Source of the DNA: Variovorax soli NBRC 106424
GTDB taxonomy: Bacteria > Pseudomonadota > Gammaproteobacteria > Burkholderiales > Burkholderiaceae_C
Direction of reading: 5' to 3'
DNA length: 64,000 bases
NCBI RefSeq assembly: GCF_001591385.1
Contig: NZ_BCUU01000012.1
Coordinates: forward strand, 1 to 64,000
In this document: positions 38,945-47,789 of the stretch, piece after piece
Position numbering within the stretch: position 1 is the first letter of the stretch
Layout of the letters: the number at the start of each line of letters is the position of its first letter
Notes under the pieces: model-generated
What the model saw: only the letters and a program-made list of their open reading frames with translations
Told to the model about the DNA's origin: nothing
The model's database searches: none
Position numbers and translations under genes: made by a program

Positions 38945-39877
38945 ATGACGACCCTGATCTACACCCACGAAGACTGCCTGGAGCACCGTCCCGGACCGCA
39001 CCACCCCGAGTCGCCCGAGCGGCTGCGCGCCGTGCTGGCCGCGCTCGAGGCGCCGGAGTTCGCCAAGGCGCGCTGGCGCGAGGCGCCGCTGGGCACCCGC
39101 GAGCAGGTGCTGCTGGTGCACACCGCCGACTACGTGGCCAGCGTCGAAGCCATGGCACCGATGGAGGGCTACCAGCTGCTCGATGCAGGCGACACGATCA
39201 TGTCGCCCGGCACACTGCAGGCCGTGATGCGATGCGTCGGCGCTGCGTGCGCGGCCGTGGACGCCGTGGTCGCCAAGGAAGCGCGCAACGCCTTCTGCGC
39301 CACGCGGCCGTGCGGCCACCATGCCGAGGCCGACCGCGCCATGGGCTTCTGCGTCTACAACCAGGCGGCGATTGCCGCGCTGCATGCACGGCATGCACAC
39401 GGCATCAGGCGCATCGCGGTGGTGGACTTCGACGTGCACCATGGCAACGGCACCCAGCACGCCTTCTGGTCGGACCCGGAGCTCTTCTACGGCTCCTCGC
39501 ACCAATCGCCCTTCTATCCGGGCACGGGCGCGCGGCAGGAAAGCGGCGTGGCGCACAACATCGTGAACGTACCGCTGTCGATGGCCTGCGACTCCCCGAC
39601 CTTCCGCGCACGCATCAACCAGGACCTGCTGCCGGCGCTGCGCCGTTTCGAGCCCGAGCTGCTGATCATCTCGGCCGGCATCGACGCGCATTTCAAGGAC
39701 CCGCTGGGCGGCCTGAGCCTCACCGACGACGACTTCCACTGGATCACCACCGAACTGGTGAAGGTGGCGGACGCCACCGCGCAGGGGCGCATCGTCTCCG
39801 TCCTCGAAGGCGGCTACAGCCTGCAGGCATTGGCGAGCGGCACGGCCGCACATGTGCGTGCGCTGATGCACGCATGA
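38945..39877 (+). CDS. Histone deacetylase-fold amidohydrolase (acetylpolyamine/AcuC-like), 310 aa
   Basis: Zinc-dependent deacetylase of the arginase/HDAC fold. Family motifs in order: HHPESPERLRAV, TRPCGHHAEADRAMGFC (tandem active-site histidines), VVDFDVHHGNGTQ (zinc Asp/His), LLIISAGIDAHFKDPLGG (second zinc Asp) and LEGGYSLQAL (Tyr). The usual RPPGHHA appears as RPCGHHA. Class II bacterial homologues act on acetylpolyamines or other N-acetyl compounds; the substrate is not predictable. It stands alone between the small-protein cluster and the tctCBA operon. No paralogue is present in the window. Confidence 0.93.
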   Translation: MTTLIYTHEDCLEHRPGPHHPESPERLRAVLAALEAPEFAKARWREAPLGTREQVLLVHTADYVASVEAMAPMEGYQLLDAGDTIMSPGTLQAVMRCVGAACAAVDAVVAKEARNAFCATRPCGHHAEADRAMGFCVYNQAAIAALHARHAHGIRRIAVVDFDVHHGNGTQHAFWSDPELFYGSSHQSPFYPGTGARQESGVAHNIVNVPLSMACDSPTFRARINQDLLPALRRFEPELLIISAGIDAHFKDPLGGLSLTDDDFHWITTELVKVADATAQGRIVSVLEGGYSLQALASGTAAHVRALMHA

Positions 39878-39936
39878 AGCGGCGCAAAGGCGCCGGCTCG
39901 GGCGCGGGTTGACCCGCATAGGGATTGCTCGAAAAG

Positions 39937-39950
39937 TTGACCACGGTCAA
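39937..39950 (+). promoter_or_regulatory. FNR-type palindrome upstream of tctC
   Basis: TTGACCACGGTCAA (TTGAC-N4-GTCAA) is a perfect palindrome 118 bp before the tctC ATG. A weak -10-like CAGCAT lies 36 bp after the box start. The same motif class precedes oxc, which suggests joint control by the Crp/Fnr-type protein encoded at 43336-43944. Confidence 0.65.
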
Positions 39951-40068
39951 TCCGCGAATGTCTCGCGGCGCGCAGCATCTGCCTTCGTTGGGCTTTCGTT
40001 CGTGCCGTGCGTGCGAACGAAAGCTCAAGCATCGAGAAGAAGAGCTGCACCAACTTTTAGGAGACAAC

Positions 40069-41091
40069 ATGATCAAGAGCCTCGCGTCCCGTGTTCGGTC
40101 CTGTCGTACGAAAGTCTGCGCCGCTGCCGTGCTGGCCCTCGCCGCCGCAGTGCCCGCCCATGCATGGGAGCCCACCAAGCCTGTCGAATTCGTGGTGCCC
40201 GCCGGCACCGGTGGCGGCGCCGACCAGATGGCGCGCCTGATCCAGGGCATCGTCGTCAAGCACAAGCTGATGAAGGAGCCGCTGATCGTCGTCAACAAGT
40301 CGGGCGGCGCGGGTGCCGAGGGCTTTCTCGCGATCAAGGAAGCCAAGGGCGATCCGCACAAGATCGTGGTGACCCTCTCGAACCTCTTCACCACCCCCAT
40401 GGCCACCGGCGTGCCCTTCAACTGGAAGGACATGACGCCCGTGGCGATGATGGCGCTCGACCAGTTCGTGCTGTGGACCAATGCGGACGAGCCCTACAAG
40501 ACGGCCAACGAATACATCGCGGCCGTGAAGGCTGCAGGCCCGAGCAAGATGAAGATGGGCGGCACCGGCTCCAAGCAGGAAGACCAGATCATCACGGTGG
40601 CGCTGGAAAAGGCGACCGGCACCAAGTTCATCTACGTGCCCTTCAAGGGCGGCGGCGAAGTGGCGGTGCAACTGGTGGGCGGCCACATCAACTCCACCGT
40701 GAACAACCCCATCGAGGCCGTCGCCCAGTGGCGCGCTGGCAAGCTGCGCGCGCAGTGCGTGTTCGACGACCATCGCATGCCCTACAAGGCCAAGGTGACC
40801 GAGACCCAGTCCTGGAACGACATTCCCACCTGCAAGGAATCAGGCGTGCCCACGGCCTACACGATGCTGCGCGGCATCTTCATGCCCCCCGGCGTGAAGC
40901 CCGAAGAGCTGGCCTTCTACGTGGACCTGCTGGCCAAGGTGAAGGCCACGCCGGACTGGGCCGAGTACATGGAAAAGGGTGCCTTCAACCAGACCTACAT
41001 GACGGGCGAACCCTTCAAGAAGTGGCTGACCGACGCCGAAGCCACCCACAAGACGCTGATGACCGAAGCCGGCTTCATTGCGGCCAAGTAA
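40069..41091 (+). CDS. tctC: TctC/Bug-family periplasmic receptor, oxalate-locus, 340 aa
   Basis: Solute receptor of a tripartite tricarboxylate transporter. A long twin-part N-terminus (basic, then hydrophobic VLALAAAVPAHA) gives a signal peptide cleaved near residue 32. Mature motifs are KPVEFVVPAGTGGGADQMAR and LIVVNKSGGAGAEGFLAIKE, a divergent version of the Bug VPxxAGG and NKPGAGG signatures. The ATG at 40069 has AGGAGA upstream. It heads tctC-tctB-tctA, beside the oxalate-degradation genes and under the same type of palindrome. I infer a small dicarboxylate ligand, oxalate being the best guess; the sequence cannot prove it. Confidence 0.9.
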   Translation: MIKSLASRVRSCRTKVCAAAVLALAAAVPAHAWEPTKPVEFVVPAGTGGGADQMARLIQGIVVKHKLMKEPLIVVNKSGGAGAEGFLAIKEAKGDPHKIVVTLSNLFTTPMATGVPFNWKDMTPVAMMALDQFVLWTNADEPYKTANEYIAAVKAAGPSKMKMGGTGSKQEDQIITVALEKATGTKFIYVPFKGGGEVAVQLVGGHINSTVNNPIEAVAQWRAGKLRAQCVFDDHRMPYKAKVTETQSWNDIPTCKESGVPTAYTMLRGIFMPPGVKPEELAFYVDLLAKVKATPDWAEYMEKGAFNQTYMTGEPFKKWLTDAEATHKTLMTEAGFIAAK

Positions 41092-41217
41092 GCGCACAAG
41101 CAACCCTCCACCGCCCCGACGTGCCGGCTCGGCCGGACGCCTCCACCTCCGCTCGCGGGGCAGTGGGCGGGGCGGTGCTGCCTGTTTTGTTCTTGAGACC
41201 TACGATGGGGAAGATCC

Positions 41218-41727
41218 ATGGAGCATGAGGAGTCAGCCCGAACGGGCATCGCCACCTGGGTGGTGGAAGCGGCGGTCGCAGCGGTACTGCTGGTGGTCGG
41301 CATCGTGGTGATATTCGAGAGCCGGCGCCTGGGTGCCGGCTGGACCAGCGACGGACCGGGGTCGGGCTACTTCCCGTTCTACATCGGGCTGATCATCACC
41401 ATCTCGGCGCTCGGCACCCTGTACCAGACCGTGCTGGGCAAGGAGCGCAACACCGAGGTGTTCGTCGACCGCGAGCAACTGGGCCGCGTGCTCAGCGTGC
41501 TGCTGCCGGCGGCGGTGTATGTCGGCGCCATTGCGCTGGCGGGCATCTATGTGGCGTCGGCCATCTACATCGCCCTGTTCATGATCGTGCTGGGCAAGTA
41601 CTCGTGGATCAAGAGCGTGGTTGCCGCGCTGGCGATCAACGTCGTGCTGTTCTGCATGTTCGAAGTGTGGTTCAAGGTGCCCCTGTACAAGGGCTCGCTC
41701 GACCCGCTCGCCTTCCTCGGCTACTAA
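41218..41727 (+). CDS. tctB: TctB-family small membrane subunit, 169 aa
   Basis: Small integral subunit of the tripartite tricarboxylate transporter. Four hydrophobic segments are apparent (e.g. VVEAAVAAVLLVVGIVVIF near the N-terminus), with the family motif GPGSGYFPFYIGLII. It starts 126 bp after tctC and 21 bp before tctA. The 126-bp gap is GC-rich and has no ORF. TctB is poorly conserved but the context is unambiguous. Confidence 0.92.
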   Translation: MEHEESARTGIATWVVEAAVAAVLLVVGIVVIFESRRLGAGWTSDGPGSGYFPFYIGLIITISALGTLYQTVLGKERNTEVFVDREQLGRVLSVLLPAAVYVGAIALAGIYVASAIYIALFMIVLGKYSWIKSVVAALAINVVLFCMFEVWFKVPLYKGSLDPLAFLGY

Positions 41728-41748
41728 GCACAAGCGGAGCGACAAGAA

Positions 41749-43278
41749 ATGGACGAGATCAATGCCCTGATGTCGGGCTTTGCGGTGGTCATCACTCCCA
41801 TGAACGTCCTGCTGATGTTCGTGGGCATCATCCTGGGCGTACTCATCGGCGTGCTGCCGGGCCTGGGCGGCGCCAACGGCGTGGCCATCCTGCTGCCGCT
41901 GACCTTCACCATGTCGCCGACCTCGGCGATCATCATGCTGTCGTGCATCTACTGGGGCGCCCTCTTCGGCGGCGCCATCACCTCGGTGCTCTTCAACATC
42001 CCGGGCGAGCCGTGGTCGGTGGCCACCACCTTCGACGGCTATCCCATGGCGCAGCAAGGACGCGCGGGCGAGGCGCTCACCAGTGCCTTCACCTCGTCGT
42101 TCATCGGCGCGCTGGTGGCGGTGGTCATGATCACCTTCCTCGCGCCGCTGGTGGCGAAGTTCGCGCTCAAGTTCGGCTCGCCCGAGTTCTTCTCGGTCTA
42201 CCTGCTCACCTTCTGCAGCTTCGTGGGCATGGGCAAGGGCTCGCCCTTCAAGATCCTCGCATCGATGGCGCTGGGCTTCGCCCTGGCGGCCGTCGGCATG
42301 GACACCGTCACCGGCCAGCTGCGCCTGACCTTCGGCCAGCCCGAACTCATGCGCGGCTTCGACTTCCTGATCGCGGTGATCGGCCTGTTCGGCATCGGCG
42401 AAATCCTGCAGTCGATGGAGGAAGGCCTGAGCTTCCAGGGCAAGACGGCCAAGATCGACCCGAAGGTGGTGCTCAAGACCTGGGCCCAGCTGCCCAGGTA
42501 CTGGGTCACCTCGGTGCGCAGCTCGCTGATCGGCATCTGGATGGGCATCACCCCCGGCGGTGCCACGCCGGCGTCGTTCATGAGCTACGGCCTGGCCAAG
42601 AAGATGTCGCGCAACGGCAAGAACTTCGGCCAGGGCGAGATGGAAGGCGTGGTGGCCCCCGAGACCGCCGCGCACGCCGCCGGCACCAGCGCCCTGCTGC
42701 CCATGCTGGCGCTGGGCATTCCAGGCTCGCCCACCGCGGCCGTGCTGCTGGGCGGCCTGCTGATCTGGGGCCTGCAGCCTGGGCCGCTGCTGTTCGTCGA
42801 GCAGAAGGACTTCGTGTGGGGCCTGATCGCCTCCATGTACCTGGGCAACATCGTGGGCCTGATCGTGGTGCTCAGCACGGTGCCGCTGTTCGCATCGATC
42901 CTGCGCATTCCGTTCTCGATCATCGCGCCGGTGATCATCGTGATCTGCGCCATCGGGGCCTACACGGTGCACAACGCGATGCTCGACATCTGGTTCATGC
43001 TGGGCTTCGGCGTGGTCGGCTACCTGTTCAAGAAGCTCGACTATCCGCTCGCGCCGCTGGTGCTGGCCCTGGTGCTGGGCGACAAGGCCGAGGACTCGTT
43101 CCGCCAGGCCATGCTGGTGTCGCAGGGCGACGTGATGATCATGTTCTCCAACCCGCTGGTGGGCAGCATCACGACGCTGGCGCTGCTGATGCTGGTGTGG
43201 CCGCTGCTGGGAAAGCTGCTGGCCCTGGTCAAGGCGCCGAAGGCGGACGAGTTCCATAAGGAGCGGCCGGTGGACTGA
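41749..43278 (+). CDS. tctA: TctA-family large membrane subunit, 509 aa
   Basis: Large permease subunit, about 11-12 hydrophobic segments. Two TctA signature loops are present: LIGVLPGLGGANGVAILLPLTF near residue 30-50 and IGIWMGITPGGATPASFMSYGLAKK in the middle; HAAGTSALLPMLALGIPGSPTAAVLLGG is also conserved. Length is standard (~500). Cotranscribed with tctC/tctB and stopped by the hairpin at 43293-43316. Together the three proteins form a secondary importer driven by an ion gradient. Confidence 0.95.
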   Translation: MDEINALMSGFAVVITPMNVLLMFVGIILGVLIGVLPGLGGANGVAILLPLTFTMSPTSAIIMLSCIYWGALFGGAITSVLFNIPGEPWSVATTFDGYPMAQQGRAGEALTSAFTSSFIGALVAVVMITFLAPLVAKFALKFGSPEFFSVYLLTFCSFVGMGKGSPFKILASMALGFALAAVGMDTVTGQLRLTFGQPELMRGFDFLIAVIGLFGIGEILQSMEEGLSFQGKTAKIDPKVVLKTWAQLPRYWVTSVRSSLIGIWMGITPGGATPASFMSYGLAKKMSRNGKNFGQGEMEGVVAPETAAHAAGTSALLPMLALGIPGSPTAAVLLGGLLIWGLQPGPLLFVEQKDFVWGLIASMYLGNIVGLIVVLSTVPLFASILRIPFSIIAPVIIVICAIGAYTVHNAMLDIWFMLGFGVVGYLFKKLDYPLAPLVLALVLGDKAEDSFRQAMLVSQGDVMIMFSNPLVGSITTLALLMLVWPLLGKLLALVKAPKADEFHKERPVD

Positions 43279-43292
43279 GTCCGGCCGGCCGC

Positions 43293-43316
43293 AAAAAAAG
43301 GCGCCTTCGGGCGCCT
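43293..43316. terminator. Bidirectional terminator between tctA and the Crp/Fnr gene
   Basis: AGGCGCC-TTCG-GGCGCCT, a stable UUCG-type hairpin, is preceded by seven A (a T run leftward) and followed by CTTGCTTTTT. It is stronger for the leftward regulator transcript. Confidence 0.9.
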
Positions 43317-43335
43317 CTTGCTTTTTGGAAAGACC

Positions 43336-43944
43336 TCAGATCTTTCCCTTGGCTCGCAAGCGGCTCAAGGTTTCCGCGGAGAGGTTCAGGTACGACGCGA
43401 GTTCCTTGCGCGGAATGCGGTCGATCAGCTCCGGATGCTTGCGCATGAAGCGATGCACGCGCCCCGGCGCATCCAGCAGGTGCAGCGTGATGGTGTGGGC
43501 CATGATCTCGCTCATGCCCTTCATCACCGCGTACTCGAAATGCTCCTTGGCTTCGGGGTGCCGGTTGAGAAACGCGATCCACTCCTTCAGCGGCAGCGTG
43601 GCCACCCGCGCCTTGGTCACGCACACGATGCCGTAGGGTGTGGGCGTGCCCAAGCGCAGCGCCGCGTAGCTCGTCTCCATCTCGTGCTCGTCTGCAAAGC
43701 GCAGGATCATCTCCTTGCCCTCCGCATTGCTCACCACGCGCTTGAGGATGCCCTCGAGGATGAAGTACTGGGCCATCTCGCGCACGCCCTGGTGCAGCAG
43801 AAAGTCGCCCTTGTTGCCGTCCACCACCACGAGGTGGCTTTCCAGTTCGGTTCGTTCGCTGTCGCTCAGGTCCTTGAGCACCACGTTCTCCCGGAGCTGG
43901 AGACGAATGATGTTTTTCTCCGGGTGGTTTTCCAACAAGGTCAT
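43336..43944 (-). CDS. Crp/Fnr-family regulator of the oxalate locus (predicted), 202 aa
   Basis: An N-terminal beta-barrel effector domain (residues ~20-120; GDFLLHQGVREMAQYFILEGILKR) is followed by a C-terminal helix-turn-helix (IPRKELASYLNLSAETLSRLRAKGKI). The recognition helix has Glu191, Ser194 and Arg195, the same Glu/Ser/Arg trio that FNR uses to read TTGA half-sites. The FNR N-terminal cysteine cluster is absent, so it does not carry a [4Fe-4S] oxygen sensor; its ligand is unknown. The ATG at 43944 is used. It is divergent from oxc, with a TTGAT-N4-GTCAA palindrome centred between them, which suggests autoregulation and control of oxc and tctCBA. Confidence 0.88.
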   Translation of the reverse strand: MTLLENHPEKNIIRLQLRENVVLKDLSDSERTELESHLVVVDGNKGDFLLHQGVREMAQYFILEGILKRVVSNAEGKEMILRFADEHEMETSYAALRLGTPTPYGIVCVTKARVATLPLKEWIAFLNRHPEAKEHFEYAVMKGMSEIMAHTITLHLLDAPGRVHRFMRKHPELIDRIPRKELASYLNLSAETLSRLRAKGKI

Positions 43945-44007
43945 GGGGTGTTTTCTTCGCTTCGCCTGTCGCCGCAACGCTGCTTGCCGGCGTCCTTTTT
44001 TGGAAAG

Positions 44008-44050
44008 TTGATCTTGGTCAACGCGCCCGAGGCATGGCGCGAATCATAGT
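44008..44050 (+). promoter_or_regulatory. FNR-type palindrome and -10 box of the oxc promoter
   Basis: TTGATCTTGGTCAA (44008-44021) lies midway in the regulator/oxc gap. A CATAGT -10 candidate is at 44045-44050; with a start about 7 bp later the box is centred near -42, the class II activator position of CRP/FNR. The box is also about 70 bp from the regulator's own ATG. Confidence 0.65.
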
Positions 44051-44083
44051 CTGACCGTTCAAGCAATACGCAGAAGGAGAGAC

Positions 44084-45868
44084 ATGTCTTCAGTCACCAC
44101 CGACAAGCAGGCAGCGGCGCTGGATCCAGCGATTGCGCGTGCCATCAAGAGCATCGCCGACGAGACGCCGGAGCAAGAAACCACCGACGGTTTCCACCTG
44201 GTGATCGATGCACTCAAGCTCAACGGCATCGACACCATCTTCGGCCTGCCGGGCATTCCGATCACCGACCTGACCCGCATGGCCCAGGCCGAGGGCATGC
44301 GCGTGATCTCCTTCCGCCACGAGCAGCACGCGGGCAACGCCGCCGCCGCGGCCGGCTTCCTGACGCAAAAGCCCGGCATCTGCCTGACGGTGTCGGCACC
44401 CGGCTTCCTCAACGGCCTGACGGCGCTGGCCAATGCCACCACCAACTGCTTCCCGATGATCCTGATCAGCGGCTCTTCGGAGCGCGAGATCGTCGACCTG
44501 CAGCAAGGCGACTACGAGGAGATGGACCAGCTGGCCATCGCCAAGCCGCTGTGCAAGGCCGCCTTCCGCGTGCTGCATGCGCAGGACATCGGCGTGGGCA
44601 TCGCACGCGCCATCCGCGCCGCGCTGTCGGGCCGCCCCGGCGGCGTGTACCTGGACCTGCCGGCCAAGCTGTTCTCGCAGACCATGGAAGCGAAGGCCGG
44701 CAAGGCATCGCTGATCAAGGTGGTCGATCCGGCACCGCGCCAGATCCCCTCGGCCGAATCGGTCAAGCGCGCACTGGACCTGCTCAAGGGCGCCAAGCGT
44801 CCCCTGATCCTGCTGGGCAAGGGCGCTGCATACGCGCAGGCCGACGCCGACATCCGCGCCCTGGTCGAGAAGACCGGCATCCCCTACCTGCCCATGTCGA
44901 TGGCCAAGGGCCTGCTGCCCGACACGCATGAGCAGTCGGCGGCCGCCGCACGCTCGTACGTGCTGCAGGAAGCCGACGTGGTGCTGCTGGTGGGCGCGCG
45001 CCTGAACTGGCTGCTCTCGCACGGCAAGGGCAAGACCTGGGGCGCCGAGAAGGGTCCGAAGAAGTTCATCCAGATCGACATCGCCCCCACCGAGATCGAC
45101 AGCAACGTGGCCATCGAGGCCCCGGTGATCGGCGACATCGGCTCCTGCGTCTCGGCCCTCGTGGCGGGCCTGGGCAGCAACTGGGCCAAGCCGCCGGCCG
45201 AATGGACCGGCGCCATCGCCGAGCGCAAGGACAAGAACCTGTCGAAGATGGCCCAGACGCTGGCTGCGCGTCCGTCGCCGATGAACTTCCACAGCGCGCT
45301 GTCGGTGATCCGCGAGCAGGTGCGCCAGCGCCCGGACGCGATCTTCGTCAACGAAGGCGCCAACACGCTGGACTTCGCCCGCTCCATCGTCGACATGTAC
45401 GAGCCGCGCAAGCGCCTGGACGTGGGCACCTGGGGGATCATGGGCATCGGCATGGGCTTCTCCGTGGCCGCCGCAGTGATCACGGGCAAGCCGGTGATCG
45501 CGGTCGAGGGCGACAGCGCGTTCGGCTTCTCGGGCATGGAGGTGGAAACCATCTGCCGCTACAACCTGCCGGTGTGCGTGATCGTGTTCAACAACAACGG
45601 CGTGTACCGCGGCACCGACGTGAACCCCAGCGGCACGCCTGACGTGGCGCCCACCGTGTTCGTGAAGAACGCACGCTACGACAAGCTGATGGAAGCCTTC
45701 GGCGGCGTGGGCGTGCATGCCACCACCGCCGACGAACTGCAGAAGGCGCTGGCCGAAGCCGTCGCCTCCGGCCGCCCCACCCTCATCAACGCAGTCATCG
45801 ACGAGACCGCCGGCACCGAAAGCGGTCGCATCACCAGTCTCAACCCGGCCACGGCCAAGAAGAAGTAA
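44084..45868 (+). CDS. oxc: Oxalyl-CoA decarboxylase, 594 aa
   Basis: Thiamine-diphosphate enzyme converting oxalyl-CoA to formyl-CoA and CO2. The three ThDP-fold domains are present: [33 protein letters not shown] at the start (catalytic Glu in [13 protein letters not shown]), the central domain, and the ThDP/Mg motif [22 protein letters not shown]...NNNG with Asp477. The segment [20 protein letters not shown] is diagnostic for oxalyl-CoA decarboxylase versus acetolactate synthase. About 30 extra N-terminal residues precede the fold compared with Oxalobacter Oxc. An AGAAGGAGA site precedes the ATG. Followed by frc after 27 bp. Confidence 0.97.
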   Translation: MSSVTTDKQAAALDPAIARAIKSIADETPEQETTDGFHLVIDALKLNGIDTIFGLPGIPITDLTRMAQAEGMRVISFRHEQHAGNAAAAAGFLTQKPGICLTVSAPGFLNGLTALANATTNCFPMILISGSSEREIVDLQQGDYEEMDQLAIAKPLCKAAFRVLHAQDIGVGIARAIRAALSGRPGGVYLDLPAKLFSQTMEAKAGKASLIKVVDPAPRQIPSAESVKRALDLLKGAKRPLILLGKGAAYAQADADIRALVEKTGIPYLPMSMAKGLLPDTHEQSAAAARSYVLQEADVVLLVGARLNWLLSHGKGKTWGAEKGPKKFIQIDIAPTEIDSNVAIEAPVIGDIGSCVSALVAGLGSNWAKPPAEWTGAIAERKDKNLSKMAQTLAARPSPMNFHSALSVIREQVRQRPDAIFVNEGANTLDFARSIVDMYEPRKRLDVGTWGIMGIGMGFSVAAAVITGKPVIAVEGDSAFGFSGMEVETICRYNLPVCVIVFNNNGVYRGTDVNPSGTPDVAPTVFVKNARYDKLMEAFGGVGVHATTADELQKALAEAVASGRPTLINAVIDETAGTESGRITSLNPATAKKK

Positions 45869-45895
45869 CCCAGGCAAAGTTCAAGGAGAACGAAC

Positions 45896-47167
45896 ATGAG
45901 CAACAAACCTCTCGACGGCATCAAGATCATCGACTTCACGCACGTGCAGGCCGGCCCGGCCTGTACCCAGATGCTGGCCTGGTTCGGCGCCGACGTGATC
46001 AAGGTCGAGCGCCCCGGCGCCGGCGACGTCACGCGCTCGCAGCTGCGCGACATTCCCAACGTGGACGCGCTGTACTTCACCATGCTCAACAGCAACAAGC
46101 GCTCCATCACGCTGGACACCAAGACGGCCGAAGGCAAGGCCGTGCTGGAGAAGCTGGTGAAGGAATCGGACGTGCTGGTGGAGAACTTCGGCCCCGGCGC
46201 ACTCGACCGCATGGGCTTCTCGTGGGCCCGCATCCAGGAGCTGAACCCGCGCCTGATCCACGCATCGGTCAAGGGCTTCTCCGAAGGCCACCACTACGAA
46301 GACCTGAAGGTCTACGAGAACGTGGCGCAGTGTGCCGGCGGCGCAGCCTCGACCACCGGCTGGTGGAAGGGCGAGAACTCCGAGCCCACCATCTCGGCTG
46401 CAGCCCTCGGCGACTCCAACACCGGCATGCACCTGGCCATCGGCATCCTGACGGCCATCATCGGCCGCGAGAAGACCGGCAAGGGCCAGAAGGTGGCCTG
46501 CTCCATGCAGGACGCCGTGCTGAACCTGTGCCGCGTGAAGATGCGCGACCAGCAGCGCCTGGAGCGCGTGGGCTACCTCGAGGAGTACCCCCAGTACCCG
46601 CACGAGATGGAAGCCTTCGCCAGCAAGGTCACGCCGCGCGGCGGCAATGCCGGCGGCGGCGGCCAGCCGGGCTGGATCCTGAAGTGCAAGGGCTGGGAGA
46701 CCGACCCCAACGCCTACATCTACTTCACGGTGCAAGGCCACGCCTGGGAACCCATCTGCGACGCGCTGGGCAAGCCCGAGTGGAAGACCGACCCGGACTA
46801 CACCACGGCCAAGGCACGCCAGCCGCACATCGAGCAGATCTTCGCCACCATCGAGGATTTCATCAAGGACAAGACCAAGTTCGAGGCGGTGGACATCTTC
46901 CGCAAGTACGACATTCCCTGCGCCCCGGTGCTGTCGATGGCCGAGCTGCTGCGCGACGAGTCGCTGCGCAAGAGCGGCTCGATCGTCGAAGTGCAGCACA
47001 AGGAGCGCGGCAGCTACTTCACGATCGGCAGCCCGATCAAGTTCTCGGATCTCAAGCCCGAGATCACCGCTTCGCCCCTGCTGGGCGAGCACACCGACGA
47101 AGTGCTGGCCGAACTGGGCTACAGCAAGGACCAGATCGCCAAGATGCACGAGAGCAAGGTCGTCTGA
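45896..47167 (+). CDS. frc: Formyl-CoA:oxalate CoA-transferase, 423 aa
   Basis: Class III CoA-transferase moving CoA from formyl-CoA to oxalate, which regenerates the Oxc substrate. It begins [37 protein letters not shown]. The nucleophilic aspartate is Asp173 in [15 protein letters not shown], equivalent to Asp169 of the Oxalobacter enzyme, and the glycine loop [12 protein letters not shown] is present. Length is typical (~428). The GGAG site precedes the ATG. It is the direct partner of oxc. A GC-rich inverted repeat and a PAS gene follow. Confidence 0.96.
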   Translation: MSNKPLDGIKIIDFTHVQAGPACTQMLAWFGADVIKVERPGAGDVTRSQLRDIPNVDALYFTMLNSNKRSITLDTKTAEGKAVLEKLVKESDVLVENFGPGALDRMGFSWARIQELNPRLIHASVKGFSEGHHYEDLKVYENVAQCAGGAASTTGWWKGENSEPTISAAALGDSNTGMHLAIGILTAIIGREKTGKGQKVACSMQDAVLNLCRVKMRDQQRLERVGYLEEYPQYPHEMEAFASKVTPRGGNAGGGGQPGWILKCKGWETDPNAYIYFTVQGHAWEPICDALGKPEWKTDPDYTTAKARQPHIEQIFATIEDFIKDKTKFEAVDIFRKYDIPCAPVLSMAELLRDESLRKSGSIVEVQHKERGSYFTIGSPIKFSDLKPEITASPLLGEHTDEVLAELGYSKDQIAKMHESKVV

Positions 47168-47171
47168 CCTG

Positions 47172-47217
47172 AACCCGCCGGGCCCCCGGCGGCCCGGCAG
47201 GGCCGGCCGCGCGGGTT
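47172..47217 (+). other. GC-rich inverted repeat between frc and the PAS gene
   Basis: AACCCGC (47172-47178) pairs with GCGGGTT (47211-47217) around a very GC-rich interior (CCGGGCCCCCGG, GGGCCGGCC); the palindrome GGGTTAACCC overlaps the right arm. It has no T run. It may attenuate or process the oxc-frc transcript ahead of the second gene pair. Confidence 0.5.
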
Positions 47218-47312
47218 AACCCGAGAGGGACTTGCGGTGAAATGTGGCCGGTGGCGCGAGGGCGGCGAGCTTTCGTGCGCACCGGCCTTTCTTTTGCCCC
47301 ACGGAGACAGAC

Positions 47313-47789
47313 ATGAGCGACACGAACGACAACAACAAGACGAATGCCCCGGCCATCGACCTCGGGCAACTGGTGGAGGGTGCAGGCGACGGGATCTGCG
47401 TGTGCGATGCGCGCGGCAACATCATCCTGTGGAACGCGGCCTGCGAACGCATCTTTGGTTTCTCGCGCGAAGAGGCCATGGGCCGCTCGCTCGATCTCAT
47501 CATTCCCGAGCGGCAGCGCCAGCGCCACTGGGACGGATATGAAAAGACGATGGAAACGGGCATCACCCGCTACGGCACCACCTTGCTGAAGGTACCGTCG
47601 TTGCACAAGGACGGGCACACCATTTCCATCGCATTCACCGTGTCGCTGCTCAAGGGCAGCGACGGCAAGGTCAACGCCATCGTCGCCATGGTTCGCGACG
47701 AAACCGAGCGCTTCCAGGAGGAGCGCAAGCTGCGGGCCCGGCTCGCAGAGGCTGAACGGATGATCAATTCCACAGGAGATGCTCGATGA
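47313..47789 (+). CDS. Stand-alone PAS-domain protein in oxalate operon, 158 aa
   Basis: One PAS fold fills the protein: [64 protein letters not shown], then the PAC-like strand region ([37 protein letters not shown]) and a ~25 residue charged coiled coil. No kinase, cyclase or DNA-binding output is present. The ATG at 47313 follows ACGGAGAC. Its TGA overlaps the ATG of the second CoA-transferase (ATGA, 47786-47789), so the two are made together. It may sense redox state or a ligand and act through protein contact, for example on the transferase; this is inference. Confidence 0.9.
   Translation: MSDTNDNNKTNAPAIDLGQLVEGAGDGICVCDARGNIILWNAACERIFGFSREEAMGRSLDLIIPERQRQRHWDGYEKTMETGITRYGTTLLKVPSLHKDGHTISIAFTVSLLKGSDGKVNAIVAMVRDETERFQEERKLRARLAEAERMINSTGDAR

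Noticed and set aside
38517-38948. 143-codon plus-strand frame whose TGA overlaps the deacetylase ATG as ATGA
   Set aside because: The overlap is tempting, but the opposite strand encodes a protein conserved with the paralogue at 37194-37433, and the translation of this frame has shadow composition. RNA from here may exist, but I do not call a gene.
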